Assembly: GCA_012295275.1 (NCBI GenBank)
Contig: CM022673.1
Coordinates: 21,449,413-21,513,412, forward strand
Origin: Chrysomallon squamiferum
Taxonomy: Eukaryota > Mollusca > Gastropoda > Neomphalida > Peltospiridae
Length of the DNA: 64,000 nucleotides
Reading direction: 5' to 3'
Below, piece by piece: positions 45,101 through 59,354 of the stretch. The notes beneath the pieces were generated by a model. The model made no database searches. It was not told the origin of the DNA and was given only the letters and a program-made list of their open reading frames with translations. A program made the position numbers and the translations under genes. Position 1 is the first letter of the stretch. Every line of letters begins with the position of its first letter.

Positions 45101-47059
45101 TTTTAACTTGAACCTCTCACTTTTTCAAATTCTCAAAAGCCTAGTTGACTTTTGAATGTATCTTCTACTAAGTTGAGACTTAACAAAGATGTGAAGTGTT
45201 ACTAGCTTTTAAAAAAAGGTTTTGTTATATAAATATATGTTGTAAAATTTAACAGATAAATGTAATTGCTGAATGTACTTCTAATTAAAGGTTGATTCAG
45301 TTAGTGTATAATGTGTGTGTGTGTCAGGAGATGATTCAGTGAGAACTAGAGTACATTGATATATTTTATTTTCATACAGCATCTGGCCACACAGTTAAGA
45401 AAGTACAAACAACCAGTTACTCCAACCTTAGACTTTGTGTTCATCTCAACTTCCCTGGCAGAAACCAGGTTTGTGAATTCTGTGTAACAATTCAGTGACG
45501 TATTTATTGTTGTATAGAGCTAAATTTTAGAATTGTGCATATGGTTTATACAGAGAAATAAATATATGTTTTAGATCATCAGGTTTGCTTTTTAACTTCA
45601 AAAATGTAACTGACATTTTGACCTTATATTTTGCAGCAAATGATTATTTTTGAAATATTAAGTACTTAAATGTTATTGAATAAAGTTTAGAAAAGTTTTG
45701 CGTCATTTTTGTGACCATTAGCCACATCTAAATTAAAAGACATCACTAATATTAATTATTATTATGTTTTTTAGTTTTGTCTTCTGGAACCTCATTTCAC
45801 AGATAACCGATTCCAAATTGCCAGACTTGTTTCAATTTTTGGACCTTCAGTAAGTATACACAAAATAAATATTGTGGCAGAAGTTAGGACCATTAGCTTG
45901 GGGTAGCCTATAGTTTTCCATTATATTATTATAATGCTGGAAAAATCAAAATAAAATAACTCTTAATTTCCAGCAAAAATCCCCCACAAATCCTTTGAGT
46001 GAGGGAAATTTTAAATGTTCTAGCAGAAATTAATTATAAATGGTCAGGATACTTATTGAGAAAATGTCAAATATTTCTGTTTTCAAAAATGTATATTAAT
46101 TCCATCATGCTGAGGATGGTTTTGGCATTTTAGTAAAATAAATTAATCAGTGAAAAATAGTGGACACACCTATTGTCATAAATAATTATATATTTGTTTA
46201 TTACAGGAAGATCTGGTGGATTATTGCATTGCATCAAAAAAACTGTTCTCATTATGGACAAGTTCATCTGGAGAAACGATTCTCCGGGCAACCTCACTCT
46301 CATCGTTAGTTATTTCTTTGTTTATTTGTACTACGAAAATTCAAATAAAATGTTTATTATATTTTAAAACATTTGAATCATTTGTTTTAATGTCATGTGT
46401 AATTTTAAAGTGCTGCAGTGTATGATATACAGATTAGGTGCATTTTCTAAATATTTATTTATGAGCAAGAATTGAAAAAAGTTCATTAAAGTTCAATAAG
46501 AAATCAATAAAAATATGTGCTTCAACTTATTTAACCAGAGATGTATTTTTGTTTGTGTGTGTATATGTAATTATCCATCTGTTCATTCTTATGATTGTGT
46601 GATTTTATGTGTGGATTTACCCCTGCTGACGCATACATCTTAACTTCTGGTACATCTTTCTATATTTAAATTTGTTCTGTATGTTCCAGTGATCATTCTG
46701 AAGGGGAAAGATGGATTGATGTCTTGCTGCAGCCACATGAAATTGCAGAAATCCTCATACCACCGTTTCGAGATCCAAGAGATGTTTATTTAGAACGTAT
46801 ATTTCAGCCAGGCAGATTCAGCAGTCAGGATCTCTGCAAAGCCTTAAATGTAGGGTCCTGTTTTACAAATAATCTTTTAAAAAAAGTAAACAGGCAGGGG
46901 TAGATGAGAGATTAAGATATATAAATGATAAGACAAGTTAGAGAATTAACCAGGAAGCAGATATAATAATGTGGATGCATTTAATCCTTAGGTCTAAGTC
47001 AGGGAAATATTATTAATGTACACCATTACGGATAAAATTATGTGCCACATAAATGGTCT

Positions 47060-47092
<33 letters not shown>

Positions 47093-50000
47093 CTGCTGTA
47101 TGCTGTTTTTCTGTATGCCAGGTATATAGAAGATCCTTGGACATGTCTGTCCAGCCAGACTCTGTTGTCAGTGTTGCAAGTCTGAGAGAAGATGTCGTAG
47201 CAGCTGTAGAGTCAGAGGTGTGTTCTTGAGTCATAACTTTGCAGAGTACATTTACTGTTAGCTTAGAGCTACTTAACCATGTTTTGGTTTGCTTCTTGCA
47301 AGTTTAAGCAAGATGTATGTTTTTTTAAATCAAAGCAGATATTTTAATAATTTGCCAGCAGTAGTTTATAATCATTATTTTTTTATTTTAATTATTGTTG
47401 TATGCTAGACTTACTGACTTCAATAGTATTTTAATAATAACTAGAAGCAGGTACTTACTTTTTGCTCTGTCTTGTTAAATTATAACTGAGAAATTCCATT
47501 AATACTAATTATTTGGATAAATTTATAATGTTCAGATACGTAACTGTGCCATGGATTATGAAATTCAAGAAGATGAATACTACCAGCTGCAGCTGGAGCA
47601 ATGGACCAAGTTTTACTCTTGCTGCATCCAGTATCAGGAGGTATATTTACTCTGACCCTTCTGAGAATTTATTTTTTGATATTAATTTAAATACATTCTT
47701 CTAAATAAATGAAAAAAGAAAATATTAGTTTGTTAATATTAGTATTTTAAGCAAAATTCTTACATTTTGTAATTGAAATAGTTTGTTGTTTCAGTAAAAC
47801 TGATTATACATCTACATATATCAAATATTTTAAACACTAACATTTCTTTACTAAGGTTGGAGCAAAAGTAAAAGGCCTTTTTTCCAGCAACACAACAGGT
47901 TTAGTTGGACTGATCAAGAAGGTAACTCTGATTTTATTTTATTTTATTTTTTTAAATGAGTACAAGGTTCAGTTTTTTTTCCCCTTCAGTTATTATTATT
48001 ATTTTATTTTATTTTAATTCAAAAGGATGTTCAAATTTACATAATGATGTTCTTGTAATTTGAAGTGATAATGTGATTGTATGTAGTTTAATAATTAAAT
48101 AAACTTCAAAATCCAGATATTTGAGTGATACAGTTTGATATATTCAGTATGTTAATTAAATTCAGGATTCTTTGAGCTACATTCGACCTTGTGATAAACT
48201 TGAAGAGATGTATCTTTTGTCATCTGGCTGTCTGTCACCACTTGATTTGGAAGATATTAATATGACTGTTGAAGGTACTGAGACATATCATTTTGTTGCC
48301 TCATTTATTACATTGTTAATGTGTACATTTTGAAGGGCTTCATGCTGTCAGATACTTGTGTCTTTGTGTTTGACTGAAAAATGAAAGCTTTAATTTATAT
48401 ATTTAATTCTAATGATTTATTAATAAAGAATTATCTAAACTGAATGTAGAGTTTTAGCACCTGTTAATAAAGAGATGTATTTTTTATGCTTAGCTATAAA
48501 AGTAAATTATTTTATGCAGTTGTTATTAAAGACTGTGAAGATCTATATTATCTGGATGTTTTCTTAACCTGTTTACAATTATGAAGATTTATATTATCTC
48601 ATAGTTTTATGAATCTGTTAACAGTTGTGAATGTCTGTACTTGCAGATTATTCCTTACGTCAAGATATCAAACAGATCTGTGACTGCGTGTGTCTCATCA
48701 GAGAAGCAATGACAGATGAAATGTGTGAGCAGTTTGAGGCTGATCTGATGATGATGGAACAATCAAAATGTTTGGCTGAAAAAGTTACAGACTACTTGTT
48801 TTGCAACACCAGGTATACAGTAATGACAGTTGACAACCAAGATATTATACATAACTCATTTTGTTCACAGTAGTTCCCTACTGAGTGGAGAAGTGGGTTT
48901 CTTTTCTGATTCTCCATACAGAAGATGTAAGACTACATTAAAAAAAAAATGATGATTTTACGAAACACTGAAATTTAGAATTCTAAAATTCAAGCGATCT
49001 ATATGTAATATTAAGAAATTAATATTTGACATAATCATGTCTCTGTGGTGTTTACAATGCAGTATTTTGTTTATTGTAACAGTGGTAACTGTTTGGATCA
49101 CTATGTCATACCACGACTTCAGGATGTTCGTAACCTTGTCCCTGCACTTGAGGTTCTTCTGAGAATGCTGGACTTACAGCCCAACAGTGAAGAAGAGGAG
49201 GATATGGAAGATTCAGGTAGAGCTATCATTATACTATACATTTAAACATTTGTCAAAATAAAGTATCCCCATGCATTTGAAAAACATTTCCCTTTATTTT
49301 ATATTTTTATCCTTTCATTTTTATTTGTTTTTGTAGTTAACATTATGTATGTTTTCCAATTTAAGGATTTTGAAAATATTAGGAGATCCTGATGAACATT
49401 TAATTTTATTTGTTATTAAAATAACAAAAAATTCATTTTATTTCCAGACTACAAAATGGGTAAGAAATTAAGTCTTTCAAATTTAATTTGTTCTGTTGTA
49501 TTTCACAATTTCATTTGTTGTAAATGTTGAACAGTTGTTTTATAAATTTCAAGTAGGTTTTTTTTATATTATTTTAATAAAAATCTCACATTTGTTTTTA
49601 GCACTGTTTTGTCCTAGATTATTATAGTATTTAATTTCAGTTTAAATTGCTTTTAATTTAAAAAAAATTAAACTTTAATTAACCAAAATTAGCTTGGATT
49701 CACTACTTTATATTAACACATCATTGCATCCATTTCATTTAATATTTTAGACTTAGAAATCAAAAATCGTAATAAGAATTGATGAAAAATAAAGAAAAAG
49801 ATAAATGAAAGTCAGTTTTAATAGTTTCAAGTGGGCTGTTTTTGTTTGAGTTCATATATTTTATTTTATTCTATGAAAGATGTTAAAAGCTATTAAAATG
49901 TAGGTTAAAACTAAAATAACAGGTTATTAAATTTTCATTTCTTTTTTATGTTCCTATTAATTTCTAAACATTTTTTGGTTTTCTATGAAAAATACTTATT

Positions 50001-50263
50001 TTTCTATTAGTAAATTTTGATATATTTTTGTTTCAGATGTTGGTGCTTCTCGGCAGCTACATTGTAATCATTTGTTCACTGGCTCCATAGCTTCAACTGT
50101 TTTGTCTCGTGTTCTGGAACAGATGTCAAAAACTAGACTAGCTTTCTCAAGAGACTTGCTTATTTTACAGTGTGCCATTGTTAGGCTGGATGATCCAGTT
50201 AGTTGTTTTTCTTTATCTAAATTGTTTATTATTCTTTTAATATTATTACCCAGTATCTATTGA

Positions 50264-50316
<53 letters not shown>

Positions 50317-53300
50317 GTCTGTCTGTCTCTCTCTCTCTGTCTCTGTCTCTCAATCAAAACAAAAAAAAGTGAGTGAAACAGTCTTTGTTTATGGAAAAAA
50401 ATAATTTTAAAACATATTTTAGTGTGGGATAAGTCCTGCCATTACAAATAAAATCAAGTCACATCTGATGTACGAGACATCAAATCTTGTCCAGAGTTAT
50501 CTTCTCCTGGTGTGGGCGTCTCAGACAGTTGCAGTTAGCAACCAGACTAGTACACTGTGAGTTTTATTAGTTTGATATTCATTGATTGCTAATAAATTAA
50601 TGAATATTTCTTACTTATATTAATTTATCTAAATATGTTTTGTGATCTGTATAAATTAATTTTCAAATATTTGATATAAAGCCTACACTTTGAGGTCTAT
50701 CATCAGTGACTGAAATAAGTAATAATTCTTTTATGTGTCAGTTTCCTGCAGATTTTTGAAACATATTTATTTTGTAATTGCATATCTTAAGTATATATAT
50801 TTCATATACATCTTTGTACTTCCAATTAATAATGATAGTAATTCTATGGCATTTCATAAAGGTATAGATTAAACATGTAATAAAGTTAAATTTTAATTAT
50901 ATTTCAGTGAACTCAACACAAGACAGCTTGCTGCTTTGGAAATCACTGATAATGCTGGAACTGTCTACCCAAAGCAAGGTTGAATACTTTTAAAAATCCA
51001 TATCATACAAAAGAATAAAAAAAAATATTTTTGATTAACCAAACAGTCGAGGGTTTCAAATACATTCTTTTATTTGTTAAGTTGATTAAGAAATGGATTA
51101 TAAAAAAACTGCATAAAAGAAACATTTTGTCGTCAGTTTATTTTCAAAGAAATTTATTGAAAATGTGTAATAACATGGAATACTAATTTAATCCATTATC
51201 ATTTGTTTTTTTAGGACTGACTGAGACCACTCTGGCAGAGCTGTTTATCCAGGGAGTGGGTGGGGCTCATGCTCGTTCACTTCTAGCACAATGTTCACTT
51301 ATGGAAAGAGAACCAAAGATGATGTGGACACAGGTTCTTGTCCCACTAGTCGGCATTATAGCAAAAGTTTTGTATCCTTTACATTTTAATAATGTGAAAT
51401 AGTATGTAAGACATTTGCAGAGGTGTCCTATTCCTGAAATCCAAATATAAATCCACAGTAAAAATATTTCCTTGAACCCACTAATTTTAAGGAAAGAAAA
51501 CACAAAAATAAATTTAAAATCTTTAAAATAAAATATGCATCTACAGCAGAAGAAAGCAGGGAAATTATTGCCAGGAACAGCTAACTTGTAGTGGAAGGTA
51601 ATTAGCTGTTACATCCATCCACTCTTTATTATTCACTGTTTTCTTTAACCTGTGTTAAGATGGCCAGTTGGTGACTTTTTATTTCCTGGGTTTCTGGTGA
51701 AGACATGTCAGTACCTGCACTTACAAGAATATGTCCGTCTGCTGTCAGGATGGTGTACATTCCATGCTGCATCTCGCTGTTTTCTTCTTGGATTGTGTTA
51801 TCTCCACTTTGAGTCAGTTTTGGTTTTCTCATTTTTGCTTTTTAAATTTTACATCTTTGCCTTTAATTTGAAATCGAAATTGAATTTTTTTCTTTTATTT
51901 ATTATATTATTATTTTGTTATAAAAATTCAGTATCCAATTATAGTTTATTTTTTAAATTTGATTTTAAGACAAAATAATATGTATGTTGTCGACATTTCA
52001 TATTGAAAAATTTAGGCTGTTTCCTATCTGCTAATGCCATACCTCTGTTTATAAAAAGGATCTTTTTATGCATTCCTATCAGTGGAACAGTGCTAGTAAC
52101 ATATCAGTTGGTGTTAATCATAACTGTCTCACTGAAGGGCATCCGAGGAACTACTGTTGTATCAGTATCAAAACCGTTCTTAAGTTTGGAAACAGTTAAC
52201 TTACAAATCATTAAACAAGTCATTCATGTAGTCAAATATAAGAAAAAAGTGTTTATTTATTGTTTTCCTTTTCACTGATTTCAGTTGTGAAATGTTATCT
52301 CTAAAATGAAATTTTGTTTTTCCTCCAGTGAACCTCACAAAGCAGCTGAGAGTTTCATGCAGGCAAGCAGTGGAATTGGTGTTGATATGTTTCTCACAGA
52401 AAAACTCCTACAAGCAGAAGATTACAACTTTGAAAGACAAGAAGTCTTGTATTTCTTGAAGGTAACCTTTGTTAAACTAGCACTGAGAAGCCAAACAAAC
52501 ACATTTTGCCAATTTTTTTGTTTTCTTTTATTTCAAGTGATAGTTTATGATTAACAAAATATGACACAAATACACTGTTGATGGCTCAAGCAATTTTACT
52601 GCTTATCAAAAAATTACTTTGGAAACATACCTCAATCAAATGAAGAAAGTGGAAATCTGTTTTCCTTAGCATTAAAAAGTGAAAGGATAACATATTTAAT
52701 ACTAAACAATATCTATTTTGAAACTCAAATCTTTAGATTAACTTGATGGTTTTGAAGTCTGTTGTGAATCAAAAGTTTTAGTGTTTTTATGGTGTTTATT
52801 TATCTTTGGTCAATTCTAATTTAATTTATTTTACTTTATTTACCTGGCTGCTTGATTGTCTACCTTCCTAATTTTACAAAATGTTCTTTTTATTTATTTG
52901 TTTTCTTTATTCTTGAATTTCTTTGACAAGTTTGGTTCAGATATTTAAAACATATAATGATAAACTGTAAAAATCCTATCTAGTGATATGAAATTGGAAA
53001 GCAAAACATAAATTCTGTATATTTGTGTTTCAGGTTATTAAACAGTTTGAAGAGTTTCAGTTGCCTGACATTGTAATCGAACTTGCTCATGCAGCAATTG
53101 GTCATGCCTTGAATGACGATCCTAATCTGGTAATTATATTAATTCAAATCATTACTTCTAAAGTTTGTTTGGGTGTAACTTATATCAAAATCTTGTATTG
53201 TCTTCGTTAAATGTTTATAAGATTTCATTTAGCAACTGTAATGAAATTAACAAAACATACATTTTGTTATTACTAATGCAACATTTTTTTATTTAAAATC

Positions 53301-56300
53301 TGTATCTCTCTTGTTGCCATTTGCTTTTTCTTCCTTTGTGTAATTTTTTTTTATTGTTTTATTTCAGCCTACTTTGTGGTCTAAAGTTTTCAAATATCAC
53401 CTAGAATTGGGTCATAACTATGAGGCATATGAAGCAATGATAGCTAATCCTGACCCATTGAGGTTTGTTTGTTTTCTCTTTTCCTTTTTTTTTTTCAATT
53501 TTTCTACACAAACCAATCACATTTTCCATTAAAACTGAATTATTTTTAGCTGCTAAATAAATTAAGAAAAAAAAATCAATTGATCCAAAGTAATAATATT
53601 CATTTGTTGCCAAATGCTTTTGATTGCCAAAGTGTGTGAACTTAAATAATTAAAAGTGTCAGTCACTTATAAATACTTTATTTTATTTTGAAGATGTAAA
53701 TAAGTGCCTTTAGTATTTGATTTTATTTCTTGTTTTTTGTGTGTGTTTTTTTTCAGAAGAAAAGATTGTCTTCGTCAGCTGCTTGTTGTTCTTTGTGAAA
53801 GAGGTGATCTGGAAGCAGTTGTAGAGTTTACATATGTTGACCTGGAAGAAGAGGTTTATTGATTTCAGTATTTCCCTACTTTAAATTTTAAATAAATATA
53901 AAAAAGAATTTTTATTTTTTTTTTTTTTATCTTTTCAGAATTAAAATCATAATATTCACTTAAAAAATTTTGTATACTTTGGGTAAATGTACAGAATGTA
54001 TCCTGTTGGATAGAAATTAGAAATTTTCTTTATTTTATTTTTTTTTAATTTAAGAAATTACCTTTATCATGTATATATTTTCAGGTGGTGTCCATCTTAG
54101 AGAATCGAGCACGCTCAGTGGACTTGGCTACCCACAACTACTACAACCTGCTGTATTCTTTTCATGTCTACAGAAACAATTTTCGCAAAGGTTACTTACT
54201 GAATTAAATATTTAACTTTTTTATTCATCATTTTTATTTTTAATTATTGTCTAGTGTTAAAACAAATATATGTAACAGTTTACTCTTCATCATTATCATC
54301 TACATCACTGTAATTATTATCATTTCTGTTGGTGTTATGATTATTGTTATTGTTATATCACTATTTTTATTATTGCAGCTGGGAGAGTGATGTTTGAACA
54401 TGGGAAGAGACTTGGGTATGAGTTGCCAGGATTGAAGGGTCTCCAGCGACAGGCTCAGTGTTATCTTGCTGCTCTGAATGCTCTCCGACTTGTAAAACCT
54501 GAATATGCCTGGATAGTTAAACCTGCACCATTATCCAAATGCAAACCAGTAAGTTAAAATCTTTTAAAATAAACATACAAAACTACAGAAATGTTTATTT
54601 GAATTTGTATTCCATGTCTGTCTAAGTTGGATAGTATTTGTGTTCATGAGATATGCACTTATTTTATGAATGTGTCAGATGCAATAAGTTTGAAGTAAAA
54701 TAAATAGTACCGACTAAAGACTGCATTTTCCAAAGTTAAATTTTATTTTCTCATATTTCTTTCTTAAGACATATATCTAATTAGCTGAACATACTATTTG
54801 TTTTTAATTTTTGTTTCAGATTGATTATGAAAGTCCAGAACATTCACCAAAACATAATCTTGATGGAGAAAGAAAACCTGAACAACCATGTCAGTTATTA
54901 TTAAATTTACTAAATTGGAAATTAATATTTGATATATTACTTTATTGTGTAAATAAAATTTTTGTTGTAGTATTTACTGTTTAAAGAGAAGAAATAGAAG
55001 ATCAAAGCCATTTTTGTCATCTTTTACAATTCAGATGAAATGTTAAATATTTACTTACAATAAAGACTAGACAATCATTCAGTTAGACAATTAAAAAAAA
55101 ATTAATATTTGATATTTAGTTGGTCAGAAGATGGAGATACTAGAACTTGCAGACATTGAAAAAGAATTCATGTTAGTGGATGCTCGACTGCGCCTTGCAA
55201 GACTTGATCATGATCCTTCTGCTACATCTGGTAATGAAATTTTAAATTTCAAGAAATATTATATTTATATTTATATAGCTGAAAAGTTAACAAAGATTTT
55301 TATGTCCATAAAAAGGATGTATTGCAGATACAAATTTTTGGAGGTTTTTTTTTTTTGTTTTTATTGGGTTTTTTTTATTTTATTTAATATTTCTCTGAAG
55401 AAAGAGGACATACCAGGACCATTCCTCTGCAAACCACACATTGATTTAAATGTGTCTTTTTGAGTGTGTTTTTGTCACATATAAAGACTGTAATGACAAT
55501 TTTTTCAGTCTGTAGGAAAATCCATCTAAAAAGATAAATTACCCACAAAATGGCAGCCATCAAAATTACAATAAAAATGTAATAGCTTAATAAAGATGGC
55601 GGATGTTTTTTTGAACAGGTCCTACTGCTGGTGCTGATGAAATGGTGGGACTACTAGTGAATGCTGGATTGTTTGACAGAGCTGTGATTCTTGCACAGGG
55701 CTTCAGTCTGCCTCTTAACACTATCTTTGAAAATCTGGCACTGAGGTTGGTTTTTTTGTCACATTTTTGCCTTTGCATTTAATATGATTTTTATCTGTTT
55801 TTCTATATTTTCATAAAAACATTGGTGAATACATAACATTTATAACAGTGAATTAAAAAAAAAAACTTTACAATTTGTGATATTTTTAATGATACATTTT
55901 TTGTTTTGAGTGTTGCATGATATGAGATGGTGTAAGTTTTCATTTATTACTTGCTTACAGATGTGTGAATCTGGCCAAGAACTGTTCATACTTCATGATT
56001 GGTGATAATGACTATACCTCTGAAGCCTGGGAGTGGCTGCAGCAACAAGATATCTCTGATCAAGTTGTGTCCAAAGACAGCAGGTACTGTCCCAAAATGA
56101 ACATTTAAAATTATAACTTATTATTTCAGAGGGTGGGGTTGGTGAGGCATTAAATTGTTTCATTATTGATTTTTCAGATGGAAGTTCATTTTAAATGTTA
56201 ATTTAATTTTAATTTTATTCAAAGAATTGATATATATAATTAAGGATTTGCTAAAACATTTTTTAAAACATATTTAAGTAAATTAGATGTTTAAATTGTT

Positions 56301-57614
56301 TTCAGTGCTGCAGATCAGGCATGGGCTATGTTACAGAAGTATTTAGAATTATATGAAGACAAAACAGCTAAATATCATAGGTGCACTGCAGAAAAACTGC
56401 TGTCTCATGGATTTACACTGCCAACATGGTTTGTCAATCGCTACAAGGTAAAAGTCTTTTACTGTGTTTTTCAAATATTTTGTCTGTTTTATGCATTGAT
56501 TCATCAATATAATTTTAAGCTGTCTATTCTTAGCTAATTTTAATGGAATTAAAAATTTGGGCACAGTTTGCTTTAACTTACCACAGGTGTGGTAAATTTT
56601 AATGGAAATTTGACTAATGTATAATATAAAATTTTTACAAAAAATTCCATATAATATATTTTTAATGGGCTGTTAATACTGCTATACTGTAACAGTATAA
56701 ATATTAACCAGTTTTACTGGACATCCATTAAAGCCAATCTTCAGCTGTTTTGTCAGTAATATTGTAATAAACCTTATTATTATTCAACCGAATAGCTTTC
56801 TATTTTTTATGCTGGGTCTGGTTAAACATTCATTCTTTTAATTATGTATTTATAAAGACTTGACCTTTATTCCTTTAGAGTTTGAATGCAGCAGAACTGC
56901 TAAGGCTATACATAGATTATGATTTGTTGGAAGAGGCCCACTCACTCAGCATAGAGTTTATTGATGCTGTATCAGATTCATTACATGGAATAGAAAGCAA
57001 ACTATTCAGCTTAAAAGTAAGTGAACTGATAATGACTATCAGCAGAAAAGGTTACAGTTATGATTGCATAATACAAAAAAAATGTTAATCACATAGCTTC
57101 TAAAATGAGTTAAATAAATGGGATAAAAATTAATTTGCATACATTTTAATCTGTTGAAAGATCGGCGACAAAATAAATTATTCACTTGCTATAAACAGTT
57201 ATTTGTAATTTTTGAAATAGAACTTCTGTTAGATAGACATTTTTATCACATGAAATTTTATATAATAGGGGTATATACATCATATTCCACTAGAGGTGTG
57301 GCTTCCTTACGTAAGCATTGACCAGCTACTTGCAGCTATAAAAGACCATCAGGATGATCCAACTTTTAAAAAAGTAAGTATGTTCTGTTGGTGTATTACA
57401 TTTAGTAATAAATGCTGCTTAAATTTTTTTAATGTCTTACAATTAGTATTGGTTGTTGTCTAAAGTTCTTTTGACATCACAGAATTAGTTTGGCTTTAGA
57501 ATGTGCATTCAAGGTTACTTATTTTTCTTTCAGATGTTTGAAGACTTAACAGAGAAAATTGGCACATATCATAGGTTACTACAAAACATTTCAAACAACA
57601 TGCATGAAGCATGA
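42156..57614 (+). CDS. NUP160: Nuclear pore complex protein Nup160
   Basis: Scaffold nucleoporin of the Y (Nup107-160) complex. 36 exons, 1426 residues (human 1436): 42156-42246, 42604-42715, 42873-43080, 43588-43819, 44089-44167, 44564-44675, 44906-44984, 45380-45468, 45775-45849, 46207-46304, 46690-46849, 47122-47217, 47536-47640, 47856-47921, 48166-48274, 48647-48812, 49083-49216, 50037-50197, 50423-50556, 50908-50978, 51215-51371, 51660-51812, 52329-52461, 53034-53129, 53368-53462, 53757-53853, 54085-54190, 54379-54548, 54820-54889, 55120-55230, 55619-55745, 55961-56083, 56306-56447, 56879-57016, 57269-57373, 57534-57614. The first third looks like the family's beta-propeller (FCVCRDHKLRLWSIK; HNHVVLLVATVASVHRLVFP). 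The rest is helical solenoid (CQYLHLQEYVRLL; VWLPYVSIDQLL). Recognition rests on these stretches and on length. The intron after 51371 looks U12-type. Confidence 0.95.
49448..49459 (+). other. Candidate 12-nt microexon of NUP160
   Basis: The string ACTACAAAATGG lies between TTTATTTCCAG and GTAAGAA in the intron 49217-50036. The flanking phase is 1, so inclusion would add D-Y-K-M without shifting the frame, just after the acidic EEEEDMEDS stretch. A chance match is possible in AT-rich introns. Confidence 0.45.
50268..50350. repeat. (CT)n microsatellite
   Basis: CT run with CTGT variants in the NUP160 intron 50198-50422. Confidence 0.95.
51372..51659 (+). other. U12-type intron of NUP160
   Basis: The donor reads GTATCCTTTA (51372-51381), which matches the minor-spliceosome consensus. 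TTCTTTAACC (51641-51650) fits the U12 branch site with one change and lies about 11 bases before the acceptor AG at 51658-51659. The phase-2 junction restores ...AKVLWPVGDF.... All other NUP160 introns have ordinary U2-type donors. Confidence 0.82.
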
Positions 57615-59354
57615 TATTGCATTTCGTTTATAAACTGTTTGATGACAAGTATTATTTTGTTAATCAAACTTCAGACTTAGCTACAGCAAAAGAATTGTCA
57701 TCCATTTCATTCTTCATCTGTATAAAACATTTTGTTCACCTTATGACATTTTTTATATTTTTAAATTTAATACAGTCTTTAAAATTTAATATGAAATTGG
57801 TTTGTATCAGTAATGTATTAAAGTTGGATGGATTTTATTTATTATTAATTTCTTCTTTTTTTTCTTTTTTTAATACTGACATTTTAATTTTGAAAAAAAA
57901 AAAATATATAAATAAAACAAATTATTATAATAATTATTTTTTCTCCTTTAATTTAGTCTGTCAAGGCAGAAAAAACAGAATTTGGAACAAGTAACCAAGT
58001 ATTTCTTTAAAAATAAAGGTTTCTTTTTTAAATGTATACATATTTATAAATTTAAATAAAATAAAAATAAATAAACAAACAAACAAAAAAAAAAACCCAC
58101 AAAAAAGATGAAACACCAAAATCAAAATCAAATACACATACAAATATTTTTTAAGAATATAAAAAAGAACAAATATCTCTAGCTATTAATGTAGTTTATT
58201 TCTGCTGGTATTATTTACTCAAGAAAAAAATAACAAATGTTCATAAAATCCTAATTAAATTGGGTTAATAACAGATTAAACTGACATTGATGGTGTAGTT
58301 ATTTTTAATGAAATTCTTTCTTATAAAAAAAGAAGAAAAAAGTAAAGAATTAGAAGCAAAAGCCTGTAGTAGTTTGTTTTGTAAATATCTATTTAATCTT
58401 ATTTTATTCTTTGTATTTGTTTCTTCTGAAAGGCATTGAATATAGTAAACATTAAAATATTGTTATAAATCAGAAACAAAATAATAATTATGGTAAAACA
58501 AATATAAAAAAAAAAAAGAAAAACAGCTATTTTTAACATTAACAAATGTATAAATAATCAACATTTTGTAAAGATGTTCATTACAATATATTGGTTTGCA
58601 AAATACAACACTAAACTATATGCAAATAATTCTAAACGGATATTTCTTAAATAGGAAAATGTTATAACCAAAGCTATTAAGTCCAGCTACTTCAAAATAT
58701 GATTATTATTATTACAAATGTAAAAAAAAAAAAAAAAAAAAAGAAACAAAAAAAAAAAAAAAAAAATGATATAAATAAAATATTTTTTGACTGTTACATT
58801 CAAACACATTTTTGGTAAAGCTTGATACAAGGACATTACAATTTCTCATATGTCAGCAATACTTCTGATTCTTGCACAATAAATATTTGTAGCAGAATGT
58901 TTCAAAACTAATGAAAATAATGTAACAGTCATTCGGTTTGTCATCTATATTGAAGAAAATTTGGTGTTTTGTTTGACATAATTGTAATATGAGAGCTTTT
59001 GTTTTCTAAAACATTTACATGAATAAATATCTACCTCATTATTCTTATTTATCTTGTTAAATCTTGACATTCAGACATTTACTTTCAGATACACAAATAA
59101 ACACTCCAAATCTTACATACTACCCTTGTTAATTGTTGTAATTCAGGTCAGATCTATATTTCATCATTTACACCAGCACTGCTTGATGTTTTAAAAGTGT
59201 AATACAGACTGACATCACCACATCATGTAAAACCACACAAGACTGAAAATGGTTACACACTAGAAAAGTTGAATTGCAACTGAAGTGCTTTTTCTTTTCA
59301 GCTGCACAAATCCAGTGTTTGGTTTTAATATTAGTTGTATAGGATTTTTCTTTT
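57615..59354. other. Convergent 3' flanks of NUP160 and the bHLH gene
   Basis: AT-rich non-coding sequence with poly(A) blocks (57895-57905, 58080-58095, 58722-58765) and several AATAAA hexamers on each strand. No exon is apparent; both genes presumably terminate here. Confidence 0.65.

Noticed and set aside
51652-52278. Plus-strand open frames beyond 51812 and at 52003-52278
   Set aside because: Read-through of a real exon into its intron, then intronic sequence; the NUP160 frame needs the splice 51812 to 52329.
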